From contig JADKIA010000019.1 in assembly GCA_016721465.1 (NCBI GenBank), positions 1 to 46,771 of the forward strand: a stretch of 46,771 bases of DNA, read 5' to 3'. This DNA comes from Ideonella sp. (GTDB taxonomy: Bacteria; Pseudomonadota; Gammaproteobacteria; Burkholderiales; Burkholderiaceae_C). The translations under genes were made by a program, and so were the position numbers. Of this stretch, positions 32,088-40,357 are shown piece by piece. The first letter of the stretch is position 1; each line of letters begins with the position of its first letter. The notes below the pieces were generated by a model. The model ran no database searches and was not told the origin of the DNA. It saw only the letters and a list, made by a program, of their open reading frames with translations.

Positions 32088-33934
32088 TCGTTTTCCAATG
32101 CCTTCGGCAGGCGGATGCGAAACAAGGCCCCGCCCAACTCACTCTCGCTGGCTTCGATGTCACCGCCGTGCGCGGCCACGATCTTCTGCACCACGGCCAG
32201 GCCCAGCCCCAGGCCCCCTTCGCGCTTGAAGAAGAAGGCCTCGAAGATGCGCTTGCGTTCTTCCGGCGCGATGCCGGGGCCATCGTCGGCCACCTCGATG
32301 ACGAGCTGGCCGGCGGCATCGCGCGTGCTGATCTGGATCTGCCCGCCCTGGCGCAGGATCTGCAAGCCGTTGAGCATCAGGTTGAGCAGCACCTGGGTCA
32401 TCTGCTCGGCATCGCAGGCCACGCAGGCGTCGGTGGCCTGCAACTGCAGGCTCACCTGCACCGAGCGGTCGGCCGCCTGCGCGGCGAGCATGCCGGCGGC
32501 GTGCTGGATCAGCTCATGCAGATCGTTGGGCTCCATGTTCGGTGGGCGCGGCCGGGCGCTGTCGAGCATGGCCGACACCAGGCCATTGAGGCGCTGGGTC
32601 TCGCTCTCGATGAACCCCACCAGCTCGCGCCCTTCCTCGCTGATGCCCGATTCGCGCCGCAGGATCTGCGCCGACGAGCGCAGGATGCCCAGCGGCGTGC
32701 GCACCTCGTGGGCGATCACCGCCGACATCTCGCCCACCGCCGCCAGCGCGGACGCCCGCGCCAGGCGCTGCTGTGATTGGTCGATGTCGCCCACCATCTG
32801 CACGAAGGCGTCGCGCAGTTCGCCCACCTCGCCGCCCTGTGGCGCCGGCGGCGGGCTGAGCTGCTTGTCGCGCACATAGCGCCGCGTGAAATCGGTGAGG
32901 GCGGTGATGGGTCGCGCGATGGCCTGGCTGACCCAACCCGCGGCCAGCATGGTCAACAACGCGACGCCGCCCAGCAGCGCCGCAAAGATGAAGGCCATGG
33001 TGCGCACCGGCGCCAGTGCCTCGCTGCGCGGCACCAGCACCAGCACGCGCCAGCCAAAGCCGGCAAAGCCGCCGAAACCGCGCGCCTGGCCCACGCCCAC
33101 GATCATCGGCTCGGTGGGCAGGCCCGGGCCGCGCCCTGCCGCCACCGGCGCGGTGGGCGTCACCGAGGCCGCACCGGCCGGCGAAGCGGCGATGGTGCCA
33201 TCCGGCGCCGGCGGCACCCAGGCGGCCATCTCGCGCGACAGCCGGGGCAAGGCCGCGCGCACACGCTGCGAGCCCGCCACCAGGCGGCCCTGCCCGTCCA
33301 GCAGTGCCAGCATGCGACCGTTGTCCGCGGCCTCGTCGAGCACGCGGTCGATCTGGCCCCAGTCCATGCCCAGGCGAAGATCGCCCATCACACCGGCGCC
33401 GAAGGCCGAGGCCACGGGGATGCGGATCGTCACTTCCGACACGCCACCCGACGCCAGGTCGGTCGGCTCTTCCAGGACCAAGCGGTCACCGGACAGTTCG
33501 ACGGCCTGCCAAACCGGCGCGGCCGTCACGGCGTTGCCAAGGGCCGCCGCATCACTGCCCGCCACCACGCGGCCCTGCAGGTTGGTGGCCTGAAGGCGCC
33601 GGTACAGGCCGGCATAACCCCGCTGCAAGCGCTGCAAGAAGCCGGACAGGCGCTTGTCCACGTCGTTCACCTGCAGGTCCTGCATCACTTCCAGGCGGCT
33701 CCAGGTGGCGGCGTTCTGCAGGCGCTCGTACATCAGTTTGTTGATGTCCGAGGCCACCGCCTCGGCCTGCGCCACCAGACCCTGCTCGATCTCGGCCTGC
33801 ACCGCCAGGCTGGCGCGGTTGAAGCCCAGCAGCGCCAGCAATGCCGCCGGCGTCAAGCCCACCAGCAGGAAGGCCAGCAGCAAGGTCTTGCGGATGCTGG
33901 CGCCGGCGCGCGTCATGACATGCGGACGTCGCAA
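32084..33934 (-). CDS. Sensor histidine kinase of the NtrC-type system
   Basis: A 616-residue membrane sensor. One N-terminal membrane helix (TLLLAFLLVGLTPAALLALLGF) and a second near residue 315 enclose a periplasmic sensor of about 260 residues, Cache-like. A HAMP segment follows (QAIARPITALTDFTRRYV), then the H-box AHEVRTPLGILRSS with the phosphorylated His, and an HATPase domain with N-box LLNLMLNGLQ, G1 DDGPGIAP and G2 GGLGLGLAVV. The start may be ATG 33934 or the in-frame ATG at 33916. It overlaps the regulator gene and faces the porin gene at 34056 across a 121-bp gap that holds a sigma-54 promoter. The signal is unknown. Confidence 0.92.
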   Translation of the reverse strand: MRRPHVMTRAGASIRKTLLLAFLLVGLTPAALLALLGFNRASLAVQAEIEQGLVAQAEAVASDINKLMYERLQNAATWSRLEVMQDLQVNDVDKRLSGFLQRLQRGYAGLYRRLQATNLQGRVVAGSDAAALGNAVTAAPVWQAVELSGDRLVLEEPTDLASGGVSEVTIRIPVASAFGAGVMGDLRLGMDWGQIDRVLDEAADNGRMLALLDGQGRLVAGSQRVRAALPRLSREMAAWVPPAPDGTIAASPAGAASVTPTAPVAAGRGPGLPTEPMIVGVGQARGFGGFAGFGWRVLVLVPRSEALAPVRTMAFIFAALLGGVALLTMLAAGWVSQAIARPITALTDFTRRYVRDKQLSPPPAPQGGEVGELRDAFVQMVGDIDQSQQRLARASALAAVGEMSAVIAHEVRTPLGILRSSAQILRRESGISEEGRELVGFIESETQRLNGLVSAMLDSARPRPPNMEPNDLHELIQHAAGMLAAQAADRSVQVSLQLQATDACVACDAEQMTQVLLNLMLNGLQILRQGGQIQISTRDAAGQLVIEVADDGPGIAPEERKRIFEAFFFKREGGLGLGLAVVQKIVAAHGGDIEASESELGGALFRIRLPKALENE

Positions 33935-34008
33935 GTGGTCAGTCGCGCAGCGCGGCAGCGCAGCGCGCTGGTCGACACGGGGCAGCGATCAGCGGGCAGG
34001 ACAAAGGT

Positions 34009-34024
34009 GGGCATACTTGTTGCA
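34009..34024 (+). promoter_or_regulatory. Sigma-54 promoter match (for 34056-35728)
   Basis: GGGCATA, four bases, TTGCA: GG at 34010-34011 and GC at 34022-34023 are in the exact -24/-12 spacing. Only the first T of the consensus is missing. A start near 34035 leaves a short leader with GGAG before GTG 34056, and rules out the ATG at 34029. Confidence 0.65.
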
Positions 34025-34055
34025 GCCAATGGGGAACGGAATTCCGGAGACCGAC

Positions 34056-35261
34056 GTGATTCATGGCCCGACCCAGCGCATCGCGCGGATTATCTGCGTT
34101 GCAGGGTGCCGAGCATCTCTCGTGCCAGCGCTTGCCTTGGCCTTGGCGGGCACCTGCGCGGCCGCCGATGCGGCGGCCGAAGCACCCTCCGCCGACCCGG
34201 GCGCGCTGAACTATGAATTCGGCCGCGGCCTGCGGCTGGGCGACAGCGGCTTCACGCTGGGCGGCTATGCCACGGCCGAGTACCGCCGCAACGATGGCGG
34301 GCCGGAGCAGATCAAGTCCAGCCATGCCAGCGTCTTCCTGTGGTGGGAGGGCCTGGGGCGCGTCAAGCTGTTCGCCGAAATCGATCTGCTCAATGCCGTG
34401 GGCCAGCAGCGCGACGCCGCCGAGAACGAATACGGCAAGCCGACGGACAGCCGCCGCATTTCCCTCGAGCGCCTGTATGGCGACTACACCTTCAGTGACG
34501 CACTGAGCCTGCGCGGAGGCAAGTTCCTCACACCGGTGGGCCGCTGGAACCAGGTGCACGCGGCCCCGCTGGTGTGGACCACCACCGCGCCCATGGTGAC
34601 GCAGACGCTGTTTCCACGCAGCCTCACGGGTGCCAGCCTGGGCGGCAACCTGCCGCTCTGGGGCCGTGCGGTGGGCTACTCGGTCTATGCGTCCAACGGC
34701 AAGGACTGGCGCACCGACCGGCAGGAAGACCCCTTCGCCAAGGTGCTGGGTGGCCGCCTGGTGTTGCCCCTGGGGGCCGATTGGCAACTGGGCCTGTCCG
34801 CCGCCAACTACCAGTTGCTGAGCCGACACGGCGAGCCGCAGCAGCTGCGCGGCCTGGACCTGTACTGGTCGCGCGGCGGCATGGAGTTCAGCGCGGAATG
34901 GATGTTGACCAGGGGCACGGCCGTGGCCGGCGAAGAGATCGAGCCCGAGCCGAACGATGGCGACGCCGATGGCACGCCGCCGCAGCCCGCCGCGTCGGGC
35001 GATGTCAGCCATGGCACGCGGCGCAGCACCCGCGGTGGCTACGCCCAGGGGGTGCTGCCGCTGGGCGGCAACCTGTTCGCCGTGGCGCGCCTGGACTGGT
35101 TGCACGATCCGCGCACCATCACCTTCGTGCGCCAGCACCTGGTGGGGCTGGCCTGGCGGCCCAACGCCGGCACCTCGGTGAAGCTGGAGTACGTGCGCCC
35201 CAGCCAGGCCTCATCGCAGACCACGCAAGGCATCGTGGCGTCCGTGAGCGTGCTGTTCTGA
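34056..35261 (+). CDS. Outer-membrane porin-like barrel protein
   Basis: A 401-residue exported protein. GTG 34056 was chosen, seven bases after GGAG. The signal peptide is about 15-37 (SLVPALALALAGTCAAADAAA). The body is a barrel: LRLGDSGFTLGGYATAEY at the start, RISLERLYGDYTFSDALSLRGGKFLTPVGRWNQVHAAPLVWTT in the middle, and the terminal strand ...IVASVSVLF ending in Phe. It differs from the other barrel in this window (27986-29281), although both have the pattern 'lrGGkFLtPvG'. Its TGA shares one base with the ATG of the next gene, so the two form an operon under the sigma-54 promoter. Proposed role: uptake of a solute that the downstream periplasmic protein binds (inference). Confidence 0.85.
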   Translation: MIHGPTQRIARIICVAGCRASLVPALALALAGTCAAADAAAEAPSADPGALNYEFGRGLRLGDSGFTLGGYATAEYRRNDGGPEQIKSSHASVFLWWEGLGRVKLFAEIDLLNAVGQQRDAAENEYGKPTDSRRISLERLYGDYTFSDALSLRGGKFLTPVGRWNQVHAAPLVWTTTAPMVTQTLFPRSLTGASLGGNLPLWGRAVGYSVYASNGKDWRTDRQEDPFAKVLGGRLVLPLGADWQLGLSAANYQLLSRHGEPQQLRGLDLYWSRGGMEFSAEWMLTRGTAVAGEEIEPEPNDGDADGTPPQPAASGDVSHGTRRSTRGGYAQGVLPLGGNLFAVARLDWLHDPRTITFVRQHLVGLAWRPNAGTSVKLEYVRPSQASSQTTQGIVASVSVLF

Positions 35262-35728
35262 TGCGCCTGGCGTTGCGCCGGCTCTTGCGCCTGGCAGGCT
35301 GGATGCTGGCCGGCTGCTGTGCCCATGGGGCTGCACAGGCCGCCGATGGCCGGCTGGTGGTGATTGTCTCCGCCACGGCGGCACCTGCCGCGGCCCTGTC
35401 GCTGGACGAACTGGAGCTGATCTACCGCCGCAAGAAGCAGTTCGTTGGCGGTGCGCGCGTGCAGCCCATCAACCTGCCCGCCCAGCACCCGCTGCGCCGT
35501 TTCTTCTCGCAGCAGGTGCTGCACAAGACCCCGGAAGACCTGGAAGACTATTGGCGCGACCAGTACTTCAACGGCATCTCGCCGCCCTTCGTGCTGGCGT
35601 CTGAGGAAGCCATGATCCGCTTCGTGGCCAGCACCCCCGGTGCGGTGGGCTACGTCAGCCATTGCCTGGCCGATCGGCGCGTGGCCGTGGTGGCCACCCT
35701 CGACGGCGGTCCGGCCTGCAGCCGCTGA
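35261..35728 (+). CDS. Small periplasmic PstS-like substrate-binding protein
   Basis: A 155-residue exported protein with a signal peptide (LLRLAGWMLAGCCAHGAAQAA). The mature part is one lobe of a phosphate-binding-like fold, with LSLDELELIYRRKKQFVGGARVQPINLPAQHPLRRFFSQQVL and SEEAMIRFVASTPGAVGYVSH, the usual start and end of short PstS-type proteins that often accompany porins or two-component systems. It starts within the stop codon of the barrel gene. No permease or ATPase genes follow, so it is more likely a ligand sensor or chaperone for the neighbouring sensor kinase than part of an ABC importer (inference). Confidence 0.82.
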   Translation: MRLALRRLLRLAGWMLAGCCAHGAAQAADGRLVVIVSATAAPAAALSLDELELIYRRKKQFVGGARVQPINLPAQHPLRRFFSQQVLHKTPEDLEDYWRDQYFNGISPPFVLASEEAMIRFVASTPGAVGYVSHCLADRRVAVVATLDGGPACSR

Positions 35729-35759
35729 TTGCAAGCGACTACTGCAACTTTTGTCGTCA

Positions 35760-35780
35760 ATCGCTGCACTCTGCAGCGAT
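35760..35780. promoter_or_regulatory. Palindrome, candidate activator site for the sigma-54 promoter
   Basis: ATCGCTGCA, three bases, TGCAGCGAT: a perfect 9-bp inverted repeat centred about 131 bp upstream of the start expected from the sigma-54 promoter at 35875, a normal distance for an NtrC-type enhancer. GCAGCGAT also occurs alone at 33982-33989 near the first sigma-54 site. It could instead end the upstream transcript, though it has no T-tract. Confidence 0.5.
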
Positions 35781-35874
35781 CGGAGCGCACGGACCGAGGC
35801 ACTCGGCGGCTTCAGCCCACTGCCCGCAATGGCCAGCGCAAGCGCTTGCCTGGTTCGTCGGCGACAACGGTGCA

Positions 35875-35890
35875 TGGCACGGTCTTTGCG
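35875..35890 (+). promoter_or_regulatory. Sigma-54 promoter, full consensus (for the DUF4266 operon)
   Basis: TGGCACG, four bases, TTGCG: a full match to the -24 element and, in the -12 element, to TTGC, with correct spacing (GG 35876-35877, GC 35888-35889). The predicted start is about 35901, immediately before ATG 35902, which would leave almost no leader. Confidence 0.72.
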
Positions 35891-35901
35891 TTGCTCCGCA
35901 C

Positions 35902-36177
35902 ATGAATCTGCCCCATGCCTGCCTTCCTACCCGCGCCGCGCCGCGCGCCAAACGTCGCCTGGTCCGTCTGTTGCTGCTCGTGGCCACCCTGGCCGGCGCC
36001 AGCGGCTGTGCGCTGATCCAGCCCGTGCAGCCTTGGGAGAAGGGGGTGCTGGCCAAACCGGAGATGACCTTCGAGAGCGACCGGCTCGACAACAACTTCA
36101 CCGAGCACACCTACTTCAGCAAGGAAGCCGCCTCGGGCGGCGCCGGCGTGGGCGGTGGCGGCTGCGGGTGCAATTGA
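35902..36177 (+). CDS. DUF4266 lipoprotein with C-terminal GGCGCN
   Basis: A 91-residue protein of the DUF4266 family. After a basic N-terminus comes a hydrophobic core with lipobox GASGC, then the family core VQPWEKGVLAKPEM...D...D...EHTYFSKEAASGG and the end GGGGCGCN with two cysteines. It is secreted as a lipoprotein; its role is unknown, but it is commonly encoded with DUF3570 and ApbE. The Gly-Cys-Gly-Cys tail could bind metal or form a disulfide serviced by the TlpA/DsbD pair later in the operon (inference). The sigma-54 start predicted at about 35901 makes this start codon nearly leaderless, so a later start is not excluded. Its stop shares a base with the DUF3570 start. Confidence 0.85.
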   Translation: MNLPHACLPTRAAPRAKRRLVRLLLLVATLAGASGCALIQPVQPWEKGVLAKPEMTFESDRLDNNFTEHTYFSKEAASGGAGVGGGGCGCN

Positions 36178-37301
36178 TGGTCGCCACGACGAACGCCACG
36201 CCCTTGGGCATCGGACTGATGGCCGCCGCGCTGGCCCTGCCAGCGGTGCAATCGGCCCACGCCGAGAGCGCCCCCGAGCACGGCACGATCGCCTTCAAGT
36301 TCCTCGACTACAAGGACAGCCAGCCGGGCGAGGACCGCATCCGTGTGCGCGCCCCGTCGGCCCTGCTGGTGCTGCCGCTGTCGGGGGACTGGGCGGTGGG
36401 CGGCACGCTCACTTCCGATGCCATTTCCGGCGCCTCGCCGGCCTATCACACGACGGCTATCACGCCGATGCACGACAAGCGCAAGGCATTGGAGCTCAAC
36501 GCCACGCGCTACTTTGCCAATGGCAGCCTCACGCTGGGCGGCTCGGTGTCGCACGAGTCGGACTACCTGGCACGCAGCCTGTCGCTGCAGGGCAGCCTGT
36601 CCGACGACAGCAAGAACACCACCTGGACTGCAGGGCTGGCCTTGAGTCGCGACCGCATCAACCCGGGCAACCGGGTGGTCAGCAACGAGCACAAGCGCGT
36701 CACCGACCTGCTGCTGGGCGTGACCCAGGTGCTGGGCACGCACGACATCGCCCAGCTCAACCTGGGCTGGTCCGGCGGCAGCGGCTACTTCTCCGACCCC
36801 TACAAGGCCATGGACGAGCGCCCGCGCGAGCGCCGCCACACCACGCTGATGGCGCGCTGGAACCACCACTTCGACGCCTCCGCCGGCACGCTGCGCAGCA
36901 GCTACCGCCACTACACCGACAGCTACGGCGTGACGGCCCACACGCTGGGCTTCGAGTACGTGCAGCCGCTGACGCAGGGTTGGACGGTGACGCCGCTGCT
37001 GCGCCTGTACACGCAGACGGCCGCCAACTTCTACGTGGACGCCGACGCGTCCACGGATCCGTTCCCGCCCAACCCGCCGGCCAACTGGCCCTACTTCACC
37101 GAAGACCAGCGCCTGTCCGCCTTCGGTGCCCGCACGCTGGGCCTGAAAGTGGCCAAGCAGATCGATGCCAACTGGAATGTGGACGTCAAATATGAACGTT
37201 ATTCACAACGTGCTTCCTGGACGCTCGATGGGCGTGGCAGCCCGGGCCTGGCGCCGTTCAACGCGCGCAGCCTTCAGCTGGGCGTTTCGCGACAGTTCTG
37301 A
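36177..37301 (+). CDS. DUF3570 outer-membrane barrel protein
   Basis: A 374-residue exported protein of the DUF3570 family. A signal peptide (LGIGLMAAALALPAVQSAHA) precedes a predicted beta-barrel with typical parts IAFKFLDYKDSQPGEDRIRVRAPSALLVLPL, TRYFANGSLTLGGSVSHESDYLARS, SGYFSDPYKAMDERPRERRHTTLMARWNHHF, and the last strand RSLQLGVSRQF ending in Phe. Its function is not established. It overlaps the DUF4266 stop by one base and is followed by apbE, the standard order of this cluster; the barrel may carry or expose the small lipoprotein or an electron-transfer part at the surface (inference). Confidence 0.9.
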   Translation: MVATTNATPLGIGLMAAALALPAVQSAHAESAPEHGTIAFKFLDYKDSQPGEDRIRVRAPSALLVLPLSGDWAVGGTLTSDAISGASPAYHTTAITPMHDKRKALELNATRYFANGSLTLGGSVSHESDYLARSLSLQGSLSDDSKNTTWTAGLALSRDRINPGNRVVSNEHKRVTDLLLGVTQVLGTHDIAQLNLGWSGGSGYFSDPYKAMDERPRERRHTTLMARWNHHFDASAGTLRSSYRHYTDSYGVTAHTLGFEYVQPLTQGWTVTPLLRLYTQTAANFYVDADASTDPFPPNPPANWPYFTEDQRLSAFGARTLGLKVAKQIDANWNVDVKYERYSQRASWTLDGRGSPGLAPFNARSLQLGVSRQF

Positions 37302-37356
37302 CCACGCCGGGTCTGAGCGCGCGCAGCACAGCTTCACCGAGTCGGGCCTGCCCAAC

Positions 37357-38256
37357 ATGCGCCAGTTCCGCGTCCCCTTCAGCGCCATGGCCAGTGGCTG
37401 CGAGGTGGTGCTGGCCTGCGAGGACGAGGCCGAGGCGCTCACGCTGGCCGAGGCCGCCATCAACGAGGTGCAGCGCATCGAGCAGAAGTTCTCGCGCTAC
37501 CGCGCCGACAGCATCGTGGCGCGCATCAACGCCGCCGCCGGGCTGGCGCCCGTGGAATGCGACGCCGAGACCTTGTCGCTGCTGGAATTCGCCGACTCGC
37601 TGTACCGCAGCAGCGACGGCCTGTTCGACATCACCTCCGGCGTGCTGCGCCGGGCCTGGGACTTCAAGTCGGGCCAACTGCCCACGCCGGAGCAACTGGC
37701 CAAGGCGCGCGCGTGCATCGGCTGGCACCACGTCGAGCGCGACGGCCGCAACGTGCGCCTGGCCCTGTCCGGCATGGAACTCGACTTCGGCGGCTTCGGC
37801 AAGGAATACGCGGCCGATCGCGCCGCGACGATGATGGCCGCAGGCGGCGCCAAGCACGGCTACGTGAACCTGGCCGGCGATCTGCGCGTACTCGGCCCCA
37901 AACCCGATGGCGCGCCATGGATGATCGGCATCCAGGACCCGCGCCGCCGCGGCGAGGTCATCGCCACCATCCCGGTCTATCAGGGCGGCCTGGCCACCAG
38001 CGGCGACTACGAGCGCTACTTCGAACTCGACGGCCGCCGCTATTGCCACATCCTCGACCCGAACACCGGCTGGCCGGTGAGCCATTGGCGCACGGTGAGC
38101 GTGCTGGCGCCGCTGGCGGTGGTGGCCGGCAACTGCAGCACCATCGCCATGCTCAAGCAGGCCGACGGCCTGGCCTTCCTGCAGGCTTCGGGCATGAACT
38201 ACCTCGCGATGGACCAGCACGGCACCATCCACACCAAGGAAGCGGCGGCCGCCTGA
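37357..38256 (+). CDS. apbE: ApbE-family FAD:protein FMN transferase (second copy)
   Basis: A 299-residue ApbE-like protein, only distantly like the copy at 26662-27444. Motifs: EQKFSRYRADSIVARIN, SSDGLFDITSGVLRRAWDF, ELDFGGFGKEYAADRAATMM (FAD/Mg region), YVNLAGDLRVLGPKPDGAPWMIGIQDPRR, ATSGDYERYFELDGRRYCHILDPNTGWPV. Start ATG 37357 was chosen because the ApbE fold begins within ten residues; there is no evident signal peptide. No FMN-binding domain protein is encoded in this operon, so its flavinylation target is unclear; see the D-x-x-S-G-A-S motif in the next protein. The NqrBC/Rnf type of target seems absent locally. Confidence 0.88.
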   Translation: MRQFRVPFSAMASGCEVVLACEDEAEALTLAEAAINEVQRIEQKFSRYRADSIVARINAAAGLAPVECDAETLSLLEFADSLYRSSDGLFDITSGVLRRAWDFKSGQLPTPEQLAKARACIGWHHVERDGRNVRLALSGMELDFGGFGKEYAADRAATMMAAGGAKHGYVNLAGDLRVLGPKPDGAPWMIGIQDPRRRGEVIATIPVYQGGLATSGDYERYFELDGRRYCHILDPNTGWPVSHWRTVSVLAPLAVVAGNCSTIAMLKQADGLAFLQASGMNYLAMDQHGTIHTKEAAAA

Positions 38257-38300
38257 GGGCCGCCCGCCGCATCCCCTGATTCGCACTGGAGTTTTCCCAC

Positions 38301-39800
38301 ATGGCCACCACCTACGGCACCGCCGGCAATGATTCCTGGACCGTCATCAAAGCCGGCACCTTTGTCCTCGACGGCCTGGGCGGCACCGATTCGCTCTACC
38401 TCGGCACCTCGCTGCGCTCGGACTACAAGATCACCAAGGCCGCCGATGGCTCGGTGCACATCGATTCGGTCTCGGGCGCCAGCAGTGCCTTGCACGCCAC
38501 GCTGTTCAACATGGAGACCCTGGTCTTCAACAACAAGCGCGACGTGCTGGACTTGACCACCTACTTTGGGGACACCACGCCACCCACGGTGAGCATCACC
38601 GACAACACCGCGGGCGTGGCCACCGGCAATGTCACCTACAGCCTGGCCTTCAGCCAGGCGGTGACGGGCCTGAGTACCAGCGACTTCAGCGTCGTCAACG
38701 GCACGGTGCTGTCGGTGTCGGGCAGTGGCGCCAGCTACGCGGTGGTGGTGGCGCCCGCAGCCAACACCGAGGGCAGCATGACCCTGGCATTGAAGGCCTC
38801 GGCCGTCAGCGACAGTGCCGGCAACACCAACGCGCAGACCAGCGCCGCCGCCCAGGCCATCGACACGCTGGCGCCCAGCGTCACGGGTGTCAGCCCCGCC
38901 AACCTGGCCACGGGCGTGGCCGTGGGCAGCAACATCGTGCTGACCTTCAGCGAGGCCATCCAGCGCGGTGCGGGCACCATCACGATCCGCGACGGTGCCG
39001 GCAACACCGTCGCCAGCTACGACGCGGCGTCCAGCGGCAACCTCAGCGTCAGTGGCAGCACGCTGACCATCGATCCCAGCGCCGACCTGGCCGTCAGCAC
39101 CAGCTACAGCGTGTCGATGAGCGCGGGCAGTGTGAGGGACGCGGCCGGCAACGGTGCCAGCAGTGGCAGCGCCACCTTCAGCACCGCCGCCTATGTCACC
39201 GTGACCGGCACCAGCGGAGCCGACCAGCTGTTGGCCAGCGGCAGTGCCCCCATTGCCTTCGACGGCCTGGCCGGCATCGATTCCGTGAGCTTTGGCAAGT
39301 CCCGGGCGGCCTACACCCTCACGCACACGGCCGGCGGCTACAGCGTCAGCGATGGCCTCGTGGTCGATACGCTGACCAACGTGGAACGCGTGCACTTCGC
39401 CGATGGCCAATGGGCGCTCGACCTCGACGGCCATGCCGGATTGACCGCCAAGGTGCTGGGCGCGGTGTTCGGGCCGAGCGCGGTGTCGAACAAGGAGTAC
39501 GTCGGGGTGGGTCTGGGTCTGCTCGACGGCAACATGAGCTACGCCGATCTGGTGCAGTTGGCGTTGAGCGCCAAGCTCGGCGCCAATGCCAGCAACGCCG
39601 CCGTGGTCCACCTGCTGTACACCAACGTCGCCGGCGCGAACTCGCCTTCAGCGGTCTCGGACGAGGCCTACTTCGTCGGCCTGCTCGACAGCCATGCGCT
39701 CACGGTCGCCGAGCTCGGCGTGCTGGCGGCCAACACCGACCTGAACCAGGCCCACGTCGATCTGGTGGGCCTGGCCGCCACGGGCCTGGCGTTCATCTGA
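38301..39800 (+). CDS. Secreted Ig-like/RTX-type repeat protein with DUF4214-like C-terminus
   Basis: A 499-residue, acidic, Ser/Thr/Gly-rich protein without signal peptide; start ATG 38301 after GGAG. The N-terminus GTAGNDSW...LDGLGGTDSLYLG resembles Ca-binding RTX-like repeats; then come two Ig-like/SwmB-type domains (DTTPPTVSITDNTAGVATGNVTYSLAFSQAVTGLS; LAPSVTGVSPANLATGVAVGSNIVLTFSEAI), a second RTX-like part (VTGTSGADQLLASGS), and a helical end with DUF4214-like repeats (VLGAVFGPSAVSNKEYVGVGLGLLDGNMSY). Such proteins are exported by type I secretion and act at the cell surface. The sequence D55-S-V-S-G-A-S61 resembles an ApbE flavinylation motif. It lies between apbE and tlpA in the operon. 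Confidence 0.82.
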   Translation: MATTYGTAGNDSWTVIKAGTFVLDGLGGTDSLYLGTSLRSDYKITKAADGSVHIDSVSGASSALHATLFNMETLVFNNKRDVLDLTTYFGDTTPPTVSITDNTAGVATGNVTYSLAFSQAVTGLSTSDFSVVNGTVLSVSGSGASYAVVVAPAANTEGSMTLALKASAVSDSAGNTNAQTSAAAQAIDTLAPSVTGVSPANLATGVAVGSNIVLTFSEAIQRGAGTITIRDGAGNTVASYDAASSGNLSVSGSTLTIDPSADLAVSTSYSVSMSAGSVRDAAGNGASSGSATFSTAAYVTVTGTSGADQLLASGSAPIAFDGLAGIDSVSFGKSRAAYTLTHTAGGYSVSDGLVVDTLTNVERVHFADGQWALDLDGHAGLTAKVLGAVFGPSAVSNKEYVGVGLGLLDGNMSYADLVQLALSAKLGANASNAAVVHLLYTNVAGANSPSAVSDEAYFVGLLDSHALTVAELGVLAANTDLNQAHVDLVGLAATGLAFI

Positions 39801-39844
39801 TCAGCGCGACACACGCCATTCAAGCAGCACACGAGATACGCGAC

Positions 39845-40357
39845 ATGAAGATCCATCGATTCGTTCTGGCCCTGACGGCCCTGACGGCCCTTCTGGCCTT
39901 GTGCCTGGCCACGGTCCGCGCCGCCGATGTCGGCCAACCCGTGCCCGACGTGGACCTGCCCGGCAGCAGCGTCGGCGCCAAGCTGTCCGACCTGAGGGGC
40001 AAGGTGGTCTACCTGGACTTCTGGGCCTCGTGGTGCGGCCCGTGCAAGCAGTCCTTCCCGTGGATGAACGACATGCAGCGCAAGTACGGCGCGCGCGGCC
40101 TGCAGGTGCTGGCCATCAACCTGGACGCCAAGCGCAGCGATGCCGACCAGTTCCTGGCGCAGAACCCCGCCGCCGTCGCCCTGGCCTTCGACGCCAAGGG
40201 TGAATCGGCCAAGCGCATCGGCGTGAAGGGCATGCCCACCTCGCTGCTGGTCGGCGCGGACGGCAAGGTTCTGCTGGTGCACCAGGGCTTCCGTGCCGAG
40301 GACCGTGCGGACCTCGAGGCACGGCTGGTGGCCGCGCTGGGCGGCAAGACGCCATGA
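39845..40357 (+). CDS. TlpA/ResA-family periplasmic thiol-disulfide oxidoreductase
   Basis: A 170-residue exported thioredoxin-like protein. Signal peptide MKIHRFVLALTALTALLALCLATVRAA; the active site is WCGPC (63-67) in FWASWCGPCKQSFPWMND, the cis-Pro is in VKGMPTSLLV, and the insert QVLAINLDAKRSDADQFL is typical of TlpA/ResA. It reduces disulfides in the periplasm, usually for cytochrome c or other metalloprotein maturation. Its last four bases overlap the DsbD start (ATGA), so it is made together with the electron-supplying membrane protein. Its natural partner here could be the Cys-tailed DUF4266 lipoprotein (inference). Confidence 0.93.
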   Translation: MKIHRFVLALTALTALLALCLATVRAADVGQPVPDVDLPGSSVGAKLSDLRGKVVYLDFWASWCGPCKQSFPWMNDMQRKYGARGLQVLAINLDAKRSDADQFLAQNPAAVALAFDAKGESAKRIGVKGMPTSLLVGADGKVLLVHQGFRAEDRADLEARLVAALGGKTP

